A program made the translations under genes and the position numbers. DNA of 64,000 bases from Pegoplata infirma (taxonomy: Eukaryota > Arthropoda > Insecta > Diptera > Anthomyiidae): positions 50,430,313-50,494,312 of the forward strand of contig OY992537.1 of the NCBI GenBank assembly GCA_963921195.1, in the 5' to 3' direction. Shown here piece after piece: positions 35,474-46,589 of this stretch (positions are counted from its first letter, which is position 1; every line of letters begins with the position of its first letter). The notes below the pieces were generated by a model. It did not search any database. It saw only the letters and a program-made list of their open reading frames with translations, and was not told where the DNA came from.

Positions 35474-35740
35474 CATCTAGTGCCTACGGTCAGTACCGTA
35501 GTACCGGGAATACCGGTATTCCCGGTTCTAGGTATTACCGGGAAATGGAACCGGTTTCCCGGTTCTTGAATTATTCCCGGTATTCCCGGGAATACCGGTA
35601 TACCCGGTTCCGGTTCTGACGGTATTCCCGGGACTACCGGTATGTATATTTTGTATACATAATTTTGTATAATAAAATTTATTCTTCGCTTTTACCAAAA
35701 AATAATAAAAAACATGTCAAAAACACCATTTCCTATTTTT
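35474..35740 (-). repeat. GGAATACC/GGTATTCCC repeat island, copy 2
   Basis: The inverted counterpart of 9093-9340. It starts TAGTGCCTACGGTCAGTACC and ends through TTCTTCGCTTTTACCAAAAA, matching the boundaries of copy 1. The GC-rich core at 35500-35645 alternates GGTATTCCCGG and CCGGGAATACC, so it can fold on itself. A remnant of the same vocabulary (GAACCGGGAATACTGG) follows at about 35895. Confidence 0.7.
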
Positions 35741-36798
35741 TTTTATGAATTTAAAGAAAAAAAAATTACTTGATTTTTTAATAATTTTACAAAAACAACT
35801 AAATATTTCCCAAATACTGATTAAATGGTGTAATCTTAATATTTTATGGTATGGTATTTTTTTGTTTTTTGAGAACCAGTACCAGGATCAGAACCGGGAA
35901 TACTGGTAGCAAATTTCTGCATTATAGCATCCGGAGACCCCTTTCCTCTATATCTGAATACAAACCGGCCAGAAATTGCAAATATTAACATACAGTCAAT
36001 GTCACTAATATTCGGTTTTTTATTTAAGTAACAAAAAGTAGACAAAACATATTGTAAAATAAAACAAGTAGAAAAGTTAAATTCGACTATGCCGAATCTA
36101 TGAATACCCTCCACAATGCATTTTTTTTAAAGAGTAGTACATTTTTAACGTGAAAAAATTAACAAGTTTGGTTAGAAATATTTTATTTTGAGTAAAAAAC
36201 TCTTTTTTTGTCATTAAAAAAAAAAAAAAAAAAATAATTTTTTTTTTGAGTGTAAAATTTTTTTCGAGTGTAATGTTTTTTTAACTGTAAAAATATTTCT
36301 AAGTGAATGCACGTAAGTATGTACACAAAATATTGTCATTTTTGTAAAAAAAACAAAATTTTTTTTTGTATAAATTTTTTTTGAGCGTAACATTTTTTTG
36401 GAGTGTAAAATTTTTTTTGAGAGTAAAATTTTTTTCGAGAGTAATTTTTAAGTTACCAATGCTTTTAAAACTAAACAAGTTTAAAAAGCATTGCTTTAAA
36501 ATTAAACAAGTTTGAAAAGCATTGTTTAGTTACCACCAATGCTTTTAAAACTTGTTAAAACACGTGGCATTTTAGATGAAACTAATCTGAAATTCAGGGT
36601 TTCGCTTATAACTTTTGAACCACTGGACCGATTGAGCTGAAATTTAAATCCAAACAGACGGGGAAAACGGCAAAGATTCGTGCCAAGCTTCAGTAGTCTC
36701 ATTATTGTCTATCGAAAGTTATCGTGTTTTTTATCTCGTAAATTCGTGAAACACCCTTGCCGAAATTTACTCTTTTGCTCATAACTTTTGAACCACTG

Positions 36799-39144
36799 CA
36801 CAGTGATTCGTTCCCATATATCGAGTGGGCAAAAATAGAATATTATTCGCAGATTTCTGAAATTTGGTACACAAGCTTTTAATTATCTAATCAAGAAAAA
36901 AACGAGTTTTTGGAAAAATCGGAGCAAGGACACGCCTACCCCCCATATATCCTGAAATTTAAATATGTGATTAAAACTACAAAAATGGTCACAAAATTCC
37001 CAAACTTTGTCAATGTTACCAATTTTGATATAGTATTTTATGTGTAAATTTTTTTCTAGATTGAAGCAAGGACTCGTGTGGCTGCCATATATCCTTTTTC
37101 TTAAAAAAATTGTAAATCGCTCAAAAATTACTCGATACCCTTGAAATTTTTTATAAAAATTTGAATAAGTGATGTCAATGTGTGTGCCAAATTTCGCTGA
37201 AATCGGTTCTGTAAAACAAAAGTTATTTATATATCCTTTTTAAAAACTGCAATAAAGTGTTAATATAGTTTAATCACAAAAATAAAATAGAAAGAGTTGT
37301 CAACGATTTTCCAAATTTGGTACGCAAGCACAAAATTAATTAATAGAAAATAAATAAAAATTTTGAGCAAATCGGTCGAAGGACATTTGTACCTGTCGTA
37401 TATCCTGAAATTTAAAAGTGGAGTTTTAGCCACAAAACTTGATATAAAATTACTTAACTTAGTTATTGTCTTAGAAATTTAGATAACCATCGACGTACAA
37501 CATTTGTATTTTAATCTGAGCAAGGACTCGCGTGGCTGCCATATATCCTTTTTCTTGAAATCGCTGTAACTATTTTAAAAATCTTTCAATTGTTATAAAA
37601 TTTTTAATATAGATTAGATCAAATAACGTTAATAAGTGTGCCAAATTTCGTTGAGTTACTTGAGGTAACAAAAAAGCTGTTAATATATCCTTTTTTTAAA
37701 TATAGTCAAAAATATAAAAATACCTAATAACTGCAAAAACAAAACATTCGCAACACTTATTTCCTGTTGCATTACGAAAATAAATTTATTCAAAATAAGT
37801 TTTAAGTAAACTCGTTTAATATTTGCTTCATTTCTAAGTATATAACCCGTTAATAACAAAAAACTAAAAAAAAATTTTTTTTGGGTACTTAAAATTTTTT
37901 TTTTTTTCGTTTTTTTCAAAAACTTATTTATTTTTATTATTTGATCGTATAGAAAACAGTCCAGGATGTTAAAAAAATCAATAAAAAATAATTTTTAAGT
38001 ACGAACTTTTTTTATGTATGTATCTCAAAAAAAAATTTGGTTTTGGTTTGGGATACCAACAAAAATCAAATACTGGTTTTAAAGCAAAATGGCCCACTGT
38101 ATACTTATTTTATCGAATTACTTACTATAAATTTATGGTATACAATACAATAAATCCCTTTATATAAAAAAACACGAAAATGTTGATGTATTTTTTAAAT
38201 TTATTTACAGTACATAAAATAAATAAACAAAAAAATAATCCAATTTTAGATTTTTTAAAAAAAAAAAAAATTTCAACTTAAAAAAAAAACTTAGTTATTT
38301 TTATTTTTTGATCTTATAAAACATTGTTAAAGCTTCAAAAAAAATAAAAAACAAAAAAAAATTATTCACGAACTTTTTTTATGAAGGCCATTGAAATTTG
38401 GTGATTTTGGGGATTTTAGTAAAATTCATAGATAACTTTTAAAGCAAAACGGCCCACGTACTGCATAATTTTTTTCTGATTTTTTATTATAATTTTACAG
38501 AATACTTTATAATATATCAAATTGTAAAGAAAAAATACTTAATATTGGATTTTTTTTTTAATAGTTTTTCCATTAATAATATAGCTTTTGAAAAAAATTA
38601 AATAAAGACACAAAAAAAAACCTAACTTTTTTCCAACTTCAGACAAAAACTTAGTTGTTTTTATTGTTTTACCTCATAAACCATAGTCCGAGCTATCGAA
38701 AAAGCGAAAAAAATAATTTTTTGACTCACGAACTTTTTTTATGCATTCCATCAAAATTTGTCAATTTTTTGGGATTCGGTAGAAAAAATATAGATTTCAG
38801 AGCAATACAAAAATGTATTTTAAGATTAATTCTAAAAAATTGCAAATACAACCTTTAGCAAATATATTTAAGTAACTTTTGCAAAAAAAAGTTCGTTGAT
38901 TTCTTTAAAATTCGATTTTTCATAATTATTTTAGTAAACCTATAAAAATCAATTTTTAGGTTTTAACACAATAGCGTTGAATTTCCATACTTTAGCGCCC
39001 TCTTGTGGCAACATATGACTTCTTAAAAATAAGAAAAGTACATATTCCTTTTAGTTTACTATTAAACTGTAAAAATACAAAAAATCATCAACATTGAAGG
39101 CATACATTTTTTTTTGATTTTTGCCAATGAAACGAATCACTGTG
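36799..39144. mobile_element. CACAGTG-ended element, candidate Transib-like
   Basis: Terminal inverted repeats begin CACAGTGATTCGTT on both sides (14 bp identical), and the flanks carry a 5-bp duplication CACTG (36794-36798 and 39145-39149). The interrupted phrase can be read uninterrupted at about 36600 (AACCACTGGACCGATTGAGC), an internal empty-site control. Inside the left end a GCAAAAATA word begins 23 bp after the heptamer; inside the right end GCAAAAATC begins 13 bp after it. Transib elements are known for RSS-like ends and 5-bp duplications. No transposase is visible: the interior has a roughly 447-bp imperfect duplication (36930-37560) and three units of roughly 365 bp (37918, 38290, 38648). 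Confidence 0.7.
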
Positions 39145-39257
39145 CACTGGACCGATTTGGCTGGATTGCAATACCAATCTGACCAGGTAAATGACAAACA
39201 TATATGCCAAACTTCAGTAGCCTCTGTAAAGTCTTTCAAAAGTTAGCGTGTTTTCTA

Positions 39258-39263
39258 CGGACG

Positions 39264-39302
<39 letters not shown>

Positions 39303-39327
39303 GGACGGACGGACGGACGGACGGACA
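39258..39327. repeat. (GGAC/AGAC)n tetranucleotide microsatellite
   Basis: About 70 bp of GGAC and AGAC units, the complement of the GTCY tract typical of DINE-1 and mini-me elements. The AGAC units form the centre and GGAC units the flanks. Confidence 0.9.
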
Positions 39328-39463
39328 TCGCTAGATCGGCTTAAAATCGATCGAGGATCATAAATATATATACTTTATGGGGTCCTAGACCAATATTTCG
39401 ATGTGTTACAAACGGAATGACAAACTTATATATACCCTCTATCACTAGAGTGGAGGGTATAAA

Positions 39464-40307
39464 AAATAATTTAGGCTGGTTGGCCTAAAAAAAAAAAATG
39501 TTTTTTCAGTTTTGATAAGCTAACGTAATAGCGTTTGAGTTGTTCTTGATAGTATATTCTGCTTAAAAATTTAAATTTTTTTCTGAAACAACGTTCACTT
39601 GCGTCCAAAACCAAAAATTTATATTTTCCAAATTTTTTCTTTGTATTTTTTATTATAATTTTACTTGATAAGCTTCTTTAATACAAAAACAAAATATAAT
39701 AAAAAACAAAAAATAATTACTGTTTTTTTTTAAATATCCCTTTGGTATTCTTCTCAAGTTAACGATATTTCAAATTTTTTTATAAAGATTGGTGATACAA
39801 GAGCAACTTAAGACATACATACTATGGTTGCTTATTGAAACTAAAAAAAAAAAGTTTTGGAAAATTTTTAGAGTATGACCCCAACCATCCAAATTTTTTT
39901 TTGTGAAGCTTTTTATCGTTAGTAAGCTAATCAAGCTAAATTATAATAAAAAAAATTAAAATCGATTTTTTTTTTTGATTGTCTGAAAAAAAAAATTTTT
40001 AGACCCAAGCTTTAGGGCCCGGTAGTGATCCCTAAACCTATATATAAACCTATATATACGGGTGGCCATATATGAACCAGCCCATTGGATATGTTAATAC
40101 TTTACATATTTTCAAAATTGCCCCTCGTATATTTACATTTGTAGAACTCGACATTTTTTTTTTTTTTGAAGTCTATAATTAATTAAATTTGTATTTTTAT
40201 TGTTGCCATTGTTAATAGTATGTATGTGTATTTGTGTATCCATGTGTATGCGTACTTTTAAATGTATTGGAGTATGTACGTGTGTATATATTTGTGATTA
40301 AAAACAT
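39464..40307. other. AT-rich sequence, nothing recognised
   Basis: Poly-A and poly-T runs, a TATATATAAACCTATATATA stretch near 40040 and GTATGTGTATTTGTGTATCC near 40220. No element ends or genes. Confidence 0.35.
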
Positions 40308-40698
40308 ACATATCGTCACCTATAAAGCAAAAGGCCCTAACTAACATTTTATTAATTTTACAGGAGAAGCAAAAAACAGTACAGAGTAAAATTTTTAATT
40401 TGTTAATAACTTTGTTGATTTTGATTGAATTGGGCTAAAATTTTGTGAGGACGTACGTTTTGTGAATATGTATCAAAATTAATCACAAAATGATTAAAAG
40501 ATGTATTTCTAGTTGCGTTCATTAGCGATTTCGCAATTCACATGTTTTTAATTTTTGACTATAAAATCGCTAATTTTTATTACGTGACCCTAATTTTTTG
40601 TAAGGACGTGTAGGTTAATAAAATACACCAGAATCTATAAAATACCGATTTTGAATTTTTTTGTTAGTTAGGGCGTTTTGCATTTTAGATGACGATAT
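40308..40698. mobile_element. Inverted-repeat MITE, about 390 bp
   Basis: The left terminal repeat at 40308-40345 (CATATCGTCACCTATAAAGC, then GCCCTAACTAAC) is repeated inverted at 40664-40698 (CATATCGTCATCTAAAATGC, then GCCCTAACTAAC), about 36 bp with few mismatches. A truncated copy is carried inside Helitron 1 (28248-28552). No coding region. Confidence 0.7.
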
Positions 40699-41208
40699 GG
40701 TGAATTCTTTTGTAACTGTTGTACTTTAAAAAAATAAGTCATTAAAATTGTTAAATATACGGAAAATTATTTTTTTTAGGCTAGTGTCCTAAATAGCAAC
40801 AATAAAATTTGGTGTTTTCGAAATAGTTGGGCCTTGTAGTGATATGTCCCATTTTTATTTTTTGTTATATTTTCCACATTTTTCAACCGATTTTAAATGT
40901 GCTAAAAGTTTAGTTTTCAGTTAGTCTCTAAAATGATTATCTTACTCACTGAAAGTCCTCAAAGTTTGTGAAATGAAAATCTCTATTTTAGGGACAAAAG
41001 GATCGTTGATTGTCAAGCGAAATAAGGTCCAAGTAGCGGGTTTAAAGGTCCAAATTCTTGTAGAATAATTATTATTGAGTTGCAAATTTTAAAAATCACA
41101 GCGAATAGCAAATCATTTGCCCAAAAATGCGAATTCGTCAAATGGTAAATTTTTTCACCAAGAAAAATAAGGGGGAAGGAGAGGGGTAGGGGCCCAATTT
41201 TTGTTTCA
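40699..41208. other. Unassigned sequence
   Basis: AT-rich with no recognised ends. The purine-rich run GGGGGAAGGAGAGGGGTAGG (about 41170-41190) directly precedes the LOA-like copy. Confidence 0.35.
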
Positions 41209-42147
41209 TAGGTTAGGTTAGTTTGGATGGGCGCTCGCCATTTGGCGAATTCACTCGGAGGCCATAAGGCCCATTGTGATTCCCCTAATCATATTTCCCT
41301 ACTCCCCCTCTGATACAATGTCCTACTTCTTAAACCACCCCGTTTCCCTGAGGTATTCCGCTAGAGACGTCAATGTGACATCGCTTAGGCAGTCCAGGTC
41401 ATCGAAAAATCTTTGCCCCAAATGCTTAAGGTGGCTTCTCATTAGGCCTGGACATTCGCATAGCAAGTGCTTCACTGACTCCTCTTCCTCCACTTCCCCT
41501 CAACTACTACAATAGTCCCTATCAGAAATTTCCATACGCACGTCCATTTGGCCAATTATACAGTGTCCTGTAAGTACTCCAACTAATAGGCTAACCGTCC
41601 GTTTGCCAAAAGTAAGAAGACTTTTTGTCCTCTTAGGATTCGGCAGTGGCCACAGGTGATATCCACCTATCCTTCATCCTCTTTTCAGATATCCTTTCAA
41701 TTTCGTTCATCAATTCCACTATAGGAACCGAGACGTCAGGTTCCACACGTTCCCACCGATTCAGAGCCATTCCTCGCACATTCGTCAGCCAATTCCTTCC
41801 CAGCGACCCCACTATGGCCTGGGACCCATTAGCTTGATTGTGTGCTGACTGATTCGACGAAGAGATTGTATACAATTCATGACTATTCCCGATTTTACAG
41901 TATTCGACTCTAAGGACTTTAGAGCTGCGAGACTATCCACGAAAATGTTAATGACGCAAGGAAGAAGGTCCCTTGTCATAATCATCAGCGCGGCTTTGTC
42001 AATTGCAAGCACCTCAGTCTGGAAAACACTACACTTATCCGGAAGCCTCAATGAGACCCTGATTTCGAGGCATTCAGAGTAAACTCCCGAACCCGTACCC
42101 ATCTCCACCTTTGATCCGTCCGTAAAGATTGAGATCGCATTGTTTCA
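41209..42147 (-). mobile_element. LOA-like non-LTR copy of a second family, 5' truncated
   Basis: On the minus strand the 3' end is CTAACCTAACCTATG at 41209, the same style of CCTAA tail as the other LOA copies. The body is readable RNase H and the C-terminal part, but the sequence is far diverged from the 46459 and 60046 copies, so it represents a different family. It breaks off near 42147, typical 5' truncation. Confidence 0.75.
41260..42147 (-). pseudogene. RNase H and C-terminal region of an LOA-like ORF2
   Basis: On the minus strand the RNase H start FTDGSKVEMGTGSGVYSE is at about 42125-42075, followed by LRLPDKCSVFQTEVLAID with the catalytic Glu and VDSLAALKSL with the second Asp. The frame then shifts and continues in 41875-41633 (WLTNVRGMALNRWERVEPDV). 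No reverse transcriptase remains. At least one frameshift separates the two halves near 41830. It is a dead fragment. Confidence 0.75.
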
Positions 42148-42439
42148 TAACTTTTATTTGGTCAAGGATCACGACAATGAACAGAAAATCAAAATCGCTT
42201 CGGCAAAAAATTTCTGGTCGTGAAAGGGTTAAAAGCGAAGCAGGGCACCACCTCATTTCTAACGACCAAAAAAAGAAAATAAAAATGATTGTTTTCATTT
42301 TCTTAAAACAAAAAAGGTTTGTAACTTAGATTTGTAACTTTTATTAGAATTCACCTGCTGGTAAACACAAAAGTTGTTTGCAGCTGGTGAATAAAACGTA
42401 ACATACTTATTATTCTGCAATTTTTCTCCCTTTTTTTCA
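42148..42439. other. Unassigned sequence
   Basis: No genes or element ends. The phrases AATTCACCTGCTGGTAAACA and TTTGCAGCTGGTGAATAAAA at 42349-42390 recur, changed, at 43060-43110, suggesting duplicated flank of the neighbouring T-rich arrays. Confidence 0.35.
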
Positions 42440-43830
42440 TCAATTTTGTTTTAATCAACATTTTTTTGATAATTTTGTTTTTTTTATCAAAAAAAAATTT
42501 TTATTCATAAAAAAAAAATAATTTGTTCTTCATAAAATTTAAATAAATTTTTCTTATCAAGAGTTTTTGTATTCATCAAAAAAAATTAGTTTCATTAAAA
42601 AATTTTTTTTGCATTAAAAATTTTTTTTCAATAAAGATTTTTTTTTAATAAAAATTTTTTTTCGTCAAAATTTTATTACCAAATTTTTTTTTATCAAAAA
42701 AAAATTTTTGTATCAATTTTTTTTTATAAACATTTTCACCAAATCTGTTTGAACTTGTTCTGAGATAAAAATGCTACATTTCATTAACAAACGAACAAAA
42801 AATAAGTGAGAGTATAAATTCGTATGTGCTGAACCTTTTATACCCTCCAAAATGAAAAAAAAAAACACATTTTTGCAATAAAGAATCACTTTTAACATGA
42901 TAATGTTTTTAGACTGGTGTCTAATTTTAAAAAAGTTGCGGGACGCCACCTCAGTTTGACTATATAAGCTAACAATTAACGAAAAAGAAAACAAGAATTA
43001 CTATTTTCATTTTCTTAAAATTAAAAATTTAAATAACTTGGGTTTGTAACTTGGATAATAATTCACCTCGTGGTGAATAAAACTGTTTTTCACCAGCTGG
43101 TGAATAAAAAGTAACATAATTACTTTTCAACAAAAAATTTTTTTTTTTTTTCATCAAATTTTTTTTCATCTAATTTTTTTTTGGCATCAATTTTTTTTTG
43201 TTACAAATTCTTTTTCTTCATTTTTTTCAATAAACTTTTTTTCATCAATTTTTATTGTTTTTTTCATAATTTTTTTTTTCGTCAAACTTTTTTTTTATAA
43301 AACTTTTTTTTATCAATTTTTTTTCCATCACTTTTTTATTCATCAATTTATTTTTTAATTAATTTTATGATTTCATCAATTTTTTTTTCATCAAAATTTT
43401 TTTCATAAATTTTTTTTTAAATATTTTTTTCATCAATTTTGTTTCATCAAATTTGTTTGTCAAATTTTTTATTATTAGTTTTTTTCTCACCAAAATTTTT
43501 TTTTTTGTCATATTTTTTGTTCATCAATTTTTTTTGCATCAAAAAATTTTTCTTTTCATCAAAAAAATTCATCAAAACTTTTTGTCACCAAAAATTTTGG
43601 GTTCATTAAATTTTTTTTAACATTATATTGTTTTTCGTGAAAAAAAAAATCATTTTTTTTTACCAACACTACTTTTTCACCAAGTCTAAGATTTTCGCAT
43701 AAAAATTTTCCATTTGTTTATCAAATGTACATAAAACAAGTGAGAGTGTTATATTCTTTGGTGCCGAATCTTTTATACTATCCAAAATGTAAAAACACTT
43801 TTTTGCACTTATTTTGCACTCACTTACGAA
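42440..43830. repeat. Two (TTTTTTCATCAA)n arrays, each followed by a DINE-like end
   Basis: Arrays at 42440-42725 and 43120-43660 consist of T-runs alternating with CATCAA, CATAAA and CACCAAA. Each is followed by a CCATTTG..ACAAACG lead, AAGTGAGAGTGTTATA-type sequence and TTTTATACCCTCCAAAATG (42728-42860 and 43670-43795). The same combination occurs at 11931-12240. This constancy suggests the array and the DINE-like terminus are parts of one repeat unit. Confidence 0.6.
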
Positions 43831-44709
43831 ATGTTCAGCTCTTTTGGTTTTTTAATGGGGTCCTCGACTGATATTTCAATTCGTTTTGCATGGAATAGCA
43901 AAGTAATATAACATTATTTTTTCTAAAAAAACTTTGCTTTCCCAAGTACACCCAAATCTTCCGCAAAAAATTATTATGATTTAATGTTTTGGGCAAGAGT
44001 ACAAAATTCGCAGGCATTTTTATATCCACTTCCACAAAAAGGAAGGAATGAAATAGTAACATTTTTAAGTTCTCTGAGTCCAAGTATGCGTTTTTCAGAT
44101 GTTGGGAAGGGAACTTTACCATCCTATAAACATAGGGTGTCTTAGATTCGATTTTACTCATTGGACATCTTAATCTTAATTTCAACAGACAGATGGATCC
44201 GATTTTGCTCATTTAACAATTTAACAACTTGTTTAGTTTGAATTGCAGCTGGCTTTCAACTGACAGATGGACCGATGAATATGGCTAGAATGTCTTAAAA
44301 ATCATCATGAATCAATAATTTATAAACTTAATGGGGCCCTTGACTGATATTTCAATTCGTTTAGCATGGAATGGCAAATGAATATAACATTATTTTTTTT
44401 TTAAATACTGCTTTGGCAAGTATACATACAATTTTTCAAAAAGATCCGATTCTGTTAAGTTTTAAAGTAAAACAAGTTATTAAATTTTTTTTGGGGGTTT
44501 TTATTTTATTTACCGTAGCACTGTTTTACATTGTTTCTAAAATGATTAAACCTAGCGTAGATTGATGTTATTATTTTAATATTTTGAAAGCACTGCAAAA
44601 ATTGTATACAGAACGCTCGTTATATCATCCACAATGCTATAACAACGCTTTTGTCGATTGTATTTTTCTGCCTGGGTTGTTTTTATTAAAAATTATTTTA
44701 CAATGTTTA
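43831..44709. repeat. Duplicated DINE-like middle segments
   Basis: TTTTAATGGGGTCCTCGACT with following GATATTTCAATTCGTTTTGC (43850-43900) recurs at about 44328-44380, about 478 bp apart, in the same orientation. From about 44555 to 44672 the sequence matches 32850-32970. Several short frames exist but none is coding by content. Confidence 0.5.
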
Positions 44710-44717
44710 TTTTTATA

Positions 44718-45481
44718 CATGGACGTATATAGGGGGTGGGCACAGGGGGCACGTGCCCCCCCTTTTCGATTTGAAAAATTTTAAAATTAAAAAAAAAAAT
44801 TAAGAAATTGAAAAAAAATAATTTCTATCGAAATATCAGCAAAATATTTTTAAAAACGCGCAATATTGGTTTTATATAATAAAAGTTATGTATCGGGATC
44901 ATATGGCTATCTTACTTAACTCTTACGTGAAGCAATAAAAAGATTTTTTTTTAAACCTTCAAACTTGAATGTTTCGAAAATGGAACGCTTTAACTTACAA
45001 ATACGTTGTAGTAGATCCATAAAAATATATCGAAGACGAATATCGGAAAAAATATTATACGCTTGAAAAGTTTGGTAAAATGATTTAGAATATGGAAGTG
45101 AAACTCTATTTAGTTCGTATATTTTGATTTTGGGAAAAATGCTCTCATTTTTGCAATTCAATGGATTTTAGCAAATAGTGCTTAATCGAAGATTTTGATA
45201 ATTATTGCAAATACCAAAAAAAATGCCGTTTCTTAAAAAAATCTGTAAACCAGAGAATTTGTCAAACATTATTTTCAAAAAAATAAGTTTTTTAAATGAA
45301 AATTCGTAGATTCAAACATGTTTCCTGTACGAAGATTTGAGATTCCCAATTTTTTTTTATAAAAAAAGTCCTGCTAAGAGGGGGGGGGTGTAGTCCTAGT
45401 TAAAAATAAATAAAAAAGGCGATGACAAAAAAATTTTGGAAGTTGTGCCCCCCCGTTTTCAAATTTCTGGATACGTCGCTG
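44718..45481. mobile_element. hAT-like MITE with 8-bp TSD
   Basis: The left end CATGGACGTATATAGGGGG and the right end, inverted, CAGCGACGTATCCAGAAATT share CAnnGACGTAT.nAG. The 8-bp duplication TTTTTATA borders it exactly (44710-44717 and 45482-45489). C-runs and G-runs (GTGCCCCCCC) lie just inside both ends. CA...TG ends with 8-bp duplications are hAT-like. No transposase frame. Confidence 0.8.
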
Positions 45482-45489
45482 TTTTTATA

Positions 45490-45853
45490 TAAAAAATTTA
45501 ATATTTCATTTTATATACAATATTATATTTTTTCCATATTACACTACTGCAAAAAAAAAAATAATTTTATGAAAAACCATGGCAACGCATAATAAATATC
45601 TGCATTATTGCTACTTCTATAAATTCTGAGAATTTCAATTTTCTTTCATGCAATAGAAAAAAGAAAACTGTTACCAATTTCAATAAAATGTAATATTTAA
45701 AAATAAAAAAAAAAATAAAATAATGTTCTTTCAAACTATAACAATTGCAAAATATTACAATAAGTGAAATGTTGATGATGCATAAATTTCCATGCCTAAC
45801 ATTTTGTGTGTTTATTCATTCAAGCATTTGCGTACAATAAGTATTTTACTTTT
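45490..45853. other. AT-rich spacer
   Basis: About 360 bp of AT-rich sequence, with nothing recognised. Confidence 0.4.
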
Positions 45854-46441
45854 TATACCCTCCAACTACAGTATGTGGGTATACTCACTTTGTCATTCCG
45901 TGTGTAACGCATCGAAATATCGGTCGGGGACCCCATAAAGTATATATATTATTGATCAGTGATCGATTCTAAGACATTTTAGCGATGTCCGTCCGTCCGT
46001 CCGTCCGTCCGTCTGTCTGTCCGTCCATCCGTCCGTCTGTCCGTCAGTCAGTCAGTCCGTCCGTCTGTAGTTAACACGATGCAGTCCAAAATAAAAGAGC
46101 TAGGAACCTCAAGTTTTGCACAAATATGTCTTATGTTCCTAGGCAGGTTAAGTTCGGAAATTGGCCAAATCGGACCAGGGGAAAAAAAGTTCCCCCTTGA
46201 AGAACTAAACCAACCTCTAAAAAAATACACGTTTTTATAGGTTTTTTTGTATTTTTGTTAAATAAATGAAACATTTGGTATATTTATCGCGATAGGAAGG
46301 TGCTCTCAACGTGCCCCACTGACCCTATCAACTTCGCCCCCCCCCCCAAAAAAAAGAAAGAAACGCCCCTGTCAATTTTTTTTTACATTTTGGAGGGTAT
46401 AAAAGATTCGGCACAGCCGAATTTAACACTCTCACTTGTTT
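45854..46441 (+). mobile_element. DINE-1/Helentron-like copy
   Basis: Starts TATACCCTCCAACTAC...GTGGGTATAC, then CATTCCGTGTGTAACGCATC and AAATATCGGTCGGGGACC, the GTCC/GTCT/GTCA microsatellite at 45986-46067, and ends GGAGGGTATAAAAGATTCGG, CACAGCCGAATTTAACACTC, ACTTGTTT. This is the most compact complete copy (588 bp). It is followed within six bases by the start of another TATACCCT hairpin that received the LOA insertion. Confidence 0.8.
45986..46067. repeat. (GTCC/GTCT/GTCA)n microsatellite in DINE
   Basis: About 80 bp of GTCN tetranucleotides, with mostly C or T at the fourth position and three GTCA units. It is the internal proto-microsatellite known from DINE-1/mini-me type repeats. Confidence 0.9.
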
Positions 46442-46589
46442 ATATTTATACCCTTCACGATATTAGTTCAACTGTTGACGAGTGTGGACGTGTTTTAATT
46501 TATCTCCGTGCTATTAATTGAATTTTTGAAATTGTTCGTAATAGGTATTTTTGTAATATTTTCATGACCACATCCAGGAAAATGAAAAT

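Larger units (their letters stand above)
36065..39461 (-). mobile_element. DINE-1/Helentron-like copy, split by a CACAGTG-ended element
   Basis: On the minus strand it begins at the hairpin TATACCCTCCACTCTAGTGATAG (39461 back to 39434), continues with CATCGAAATATTGGTCTAGG, the GTCC/GTCT microsatellite (39258-39327), and TTGCAATCCAGCCAAATCG, and ends GGCATAGTCG...CTTGTTTT near 36065. Removal of 36799-39149 leaves a continuous DINE of about 1.05 kb. A run of TTTTTGAGTGTAAAA words lies at 36240-36460. Confidence 0.8.
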
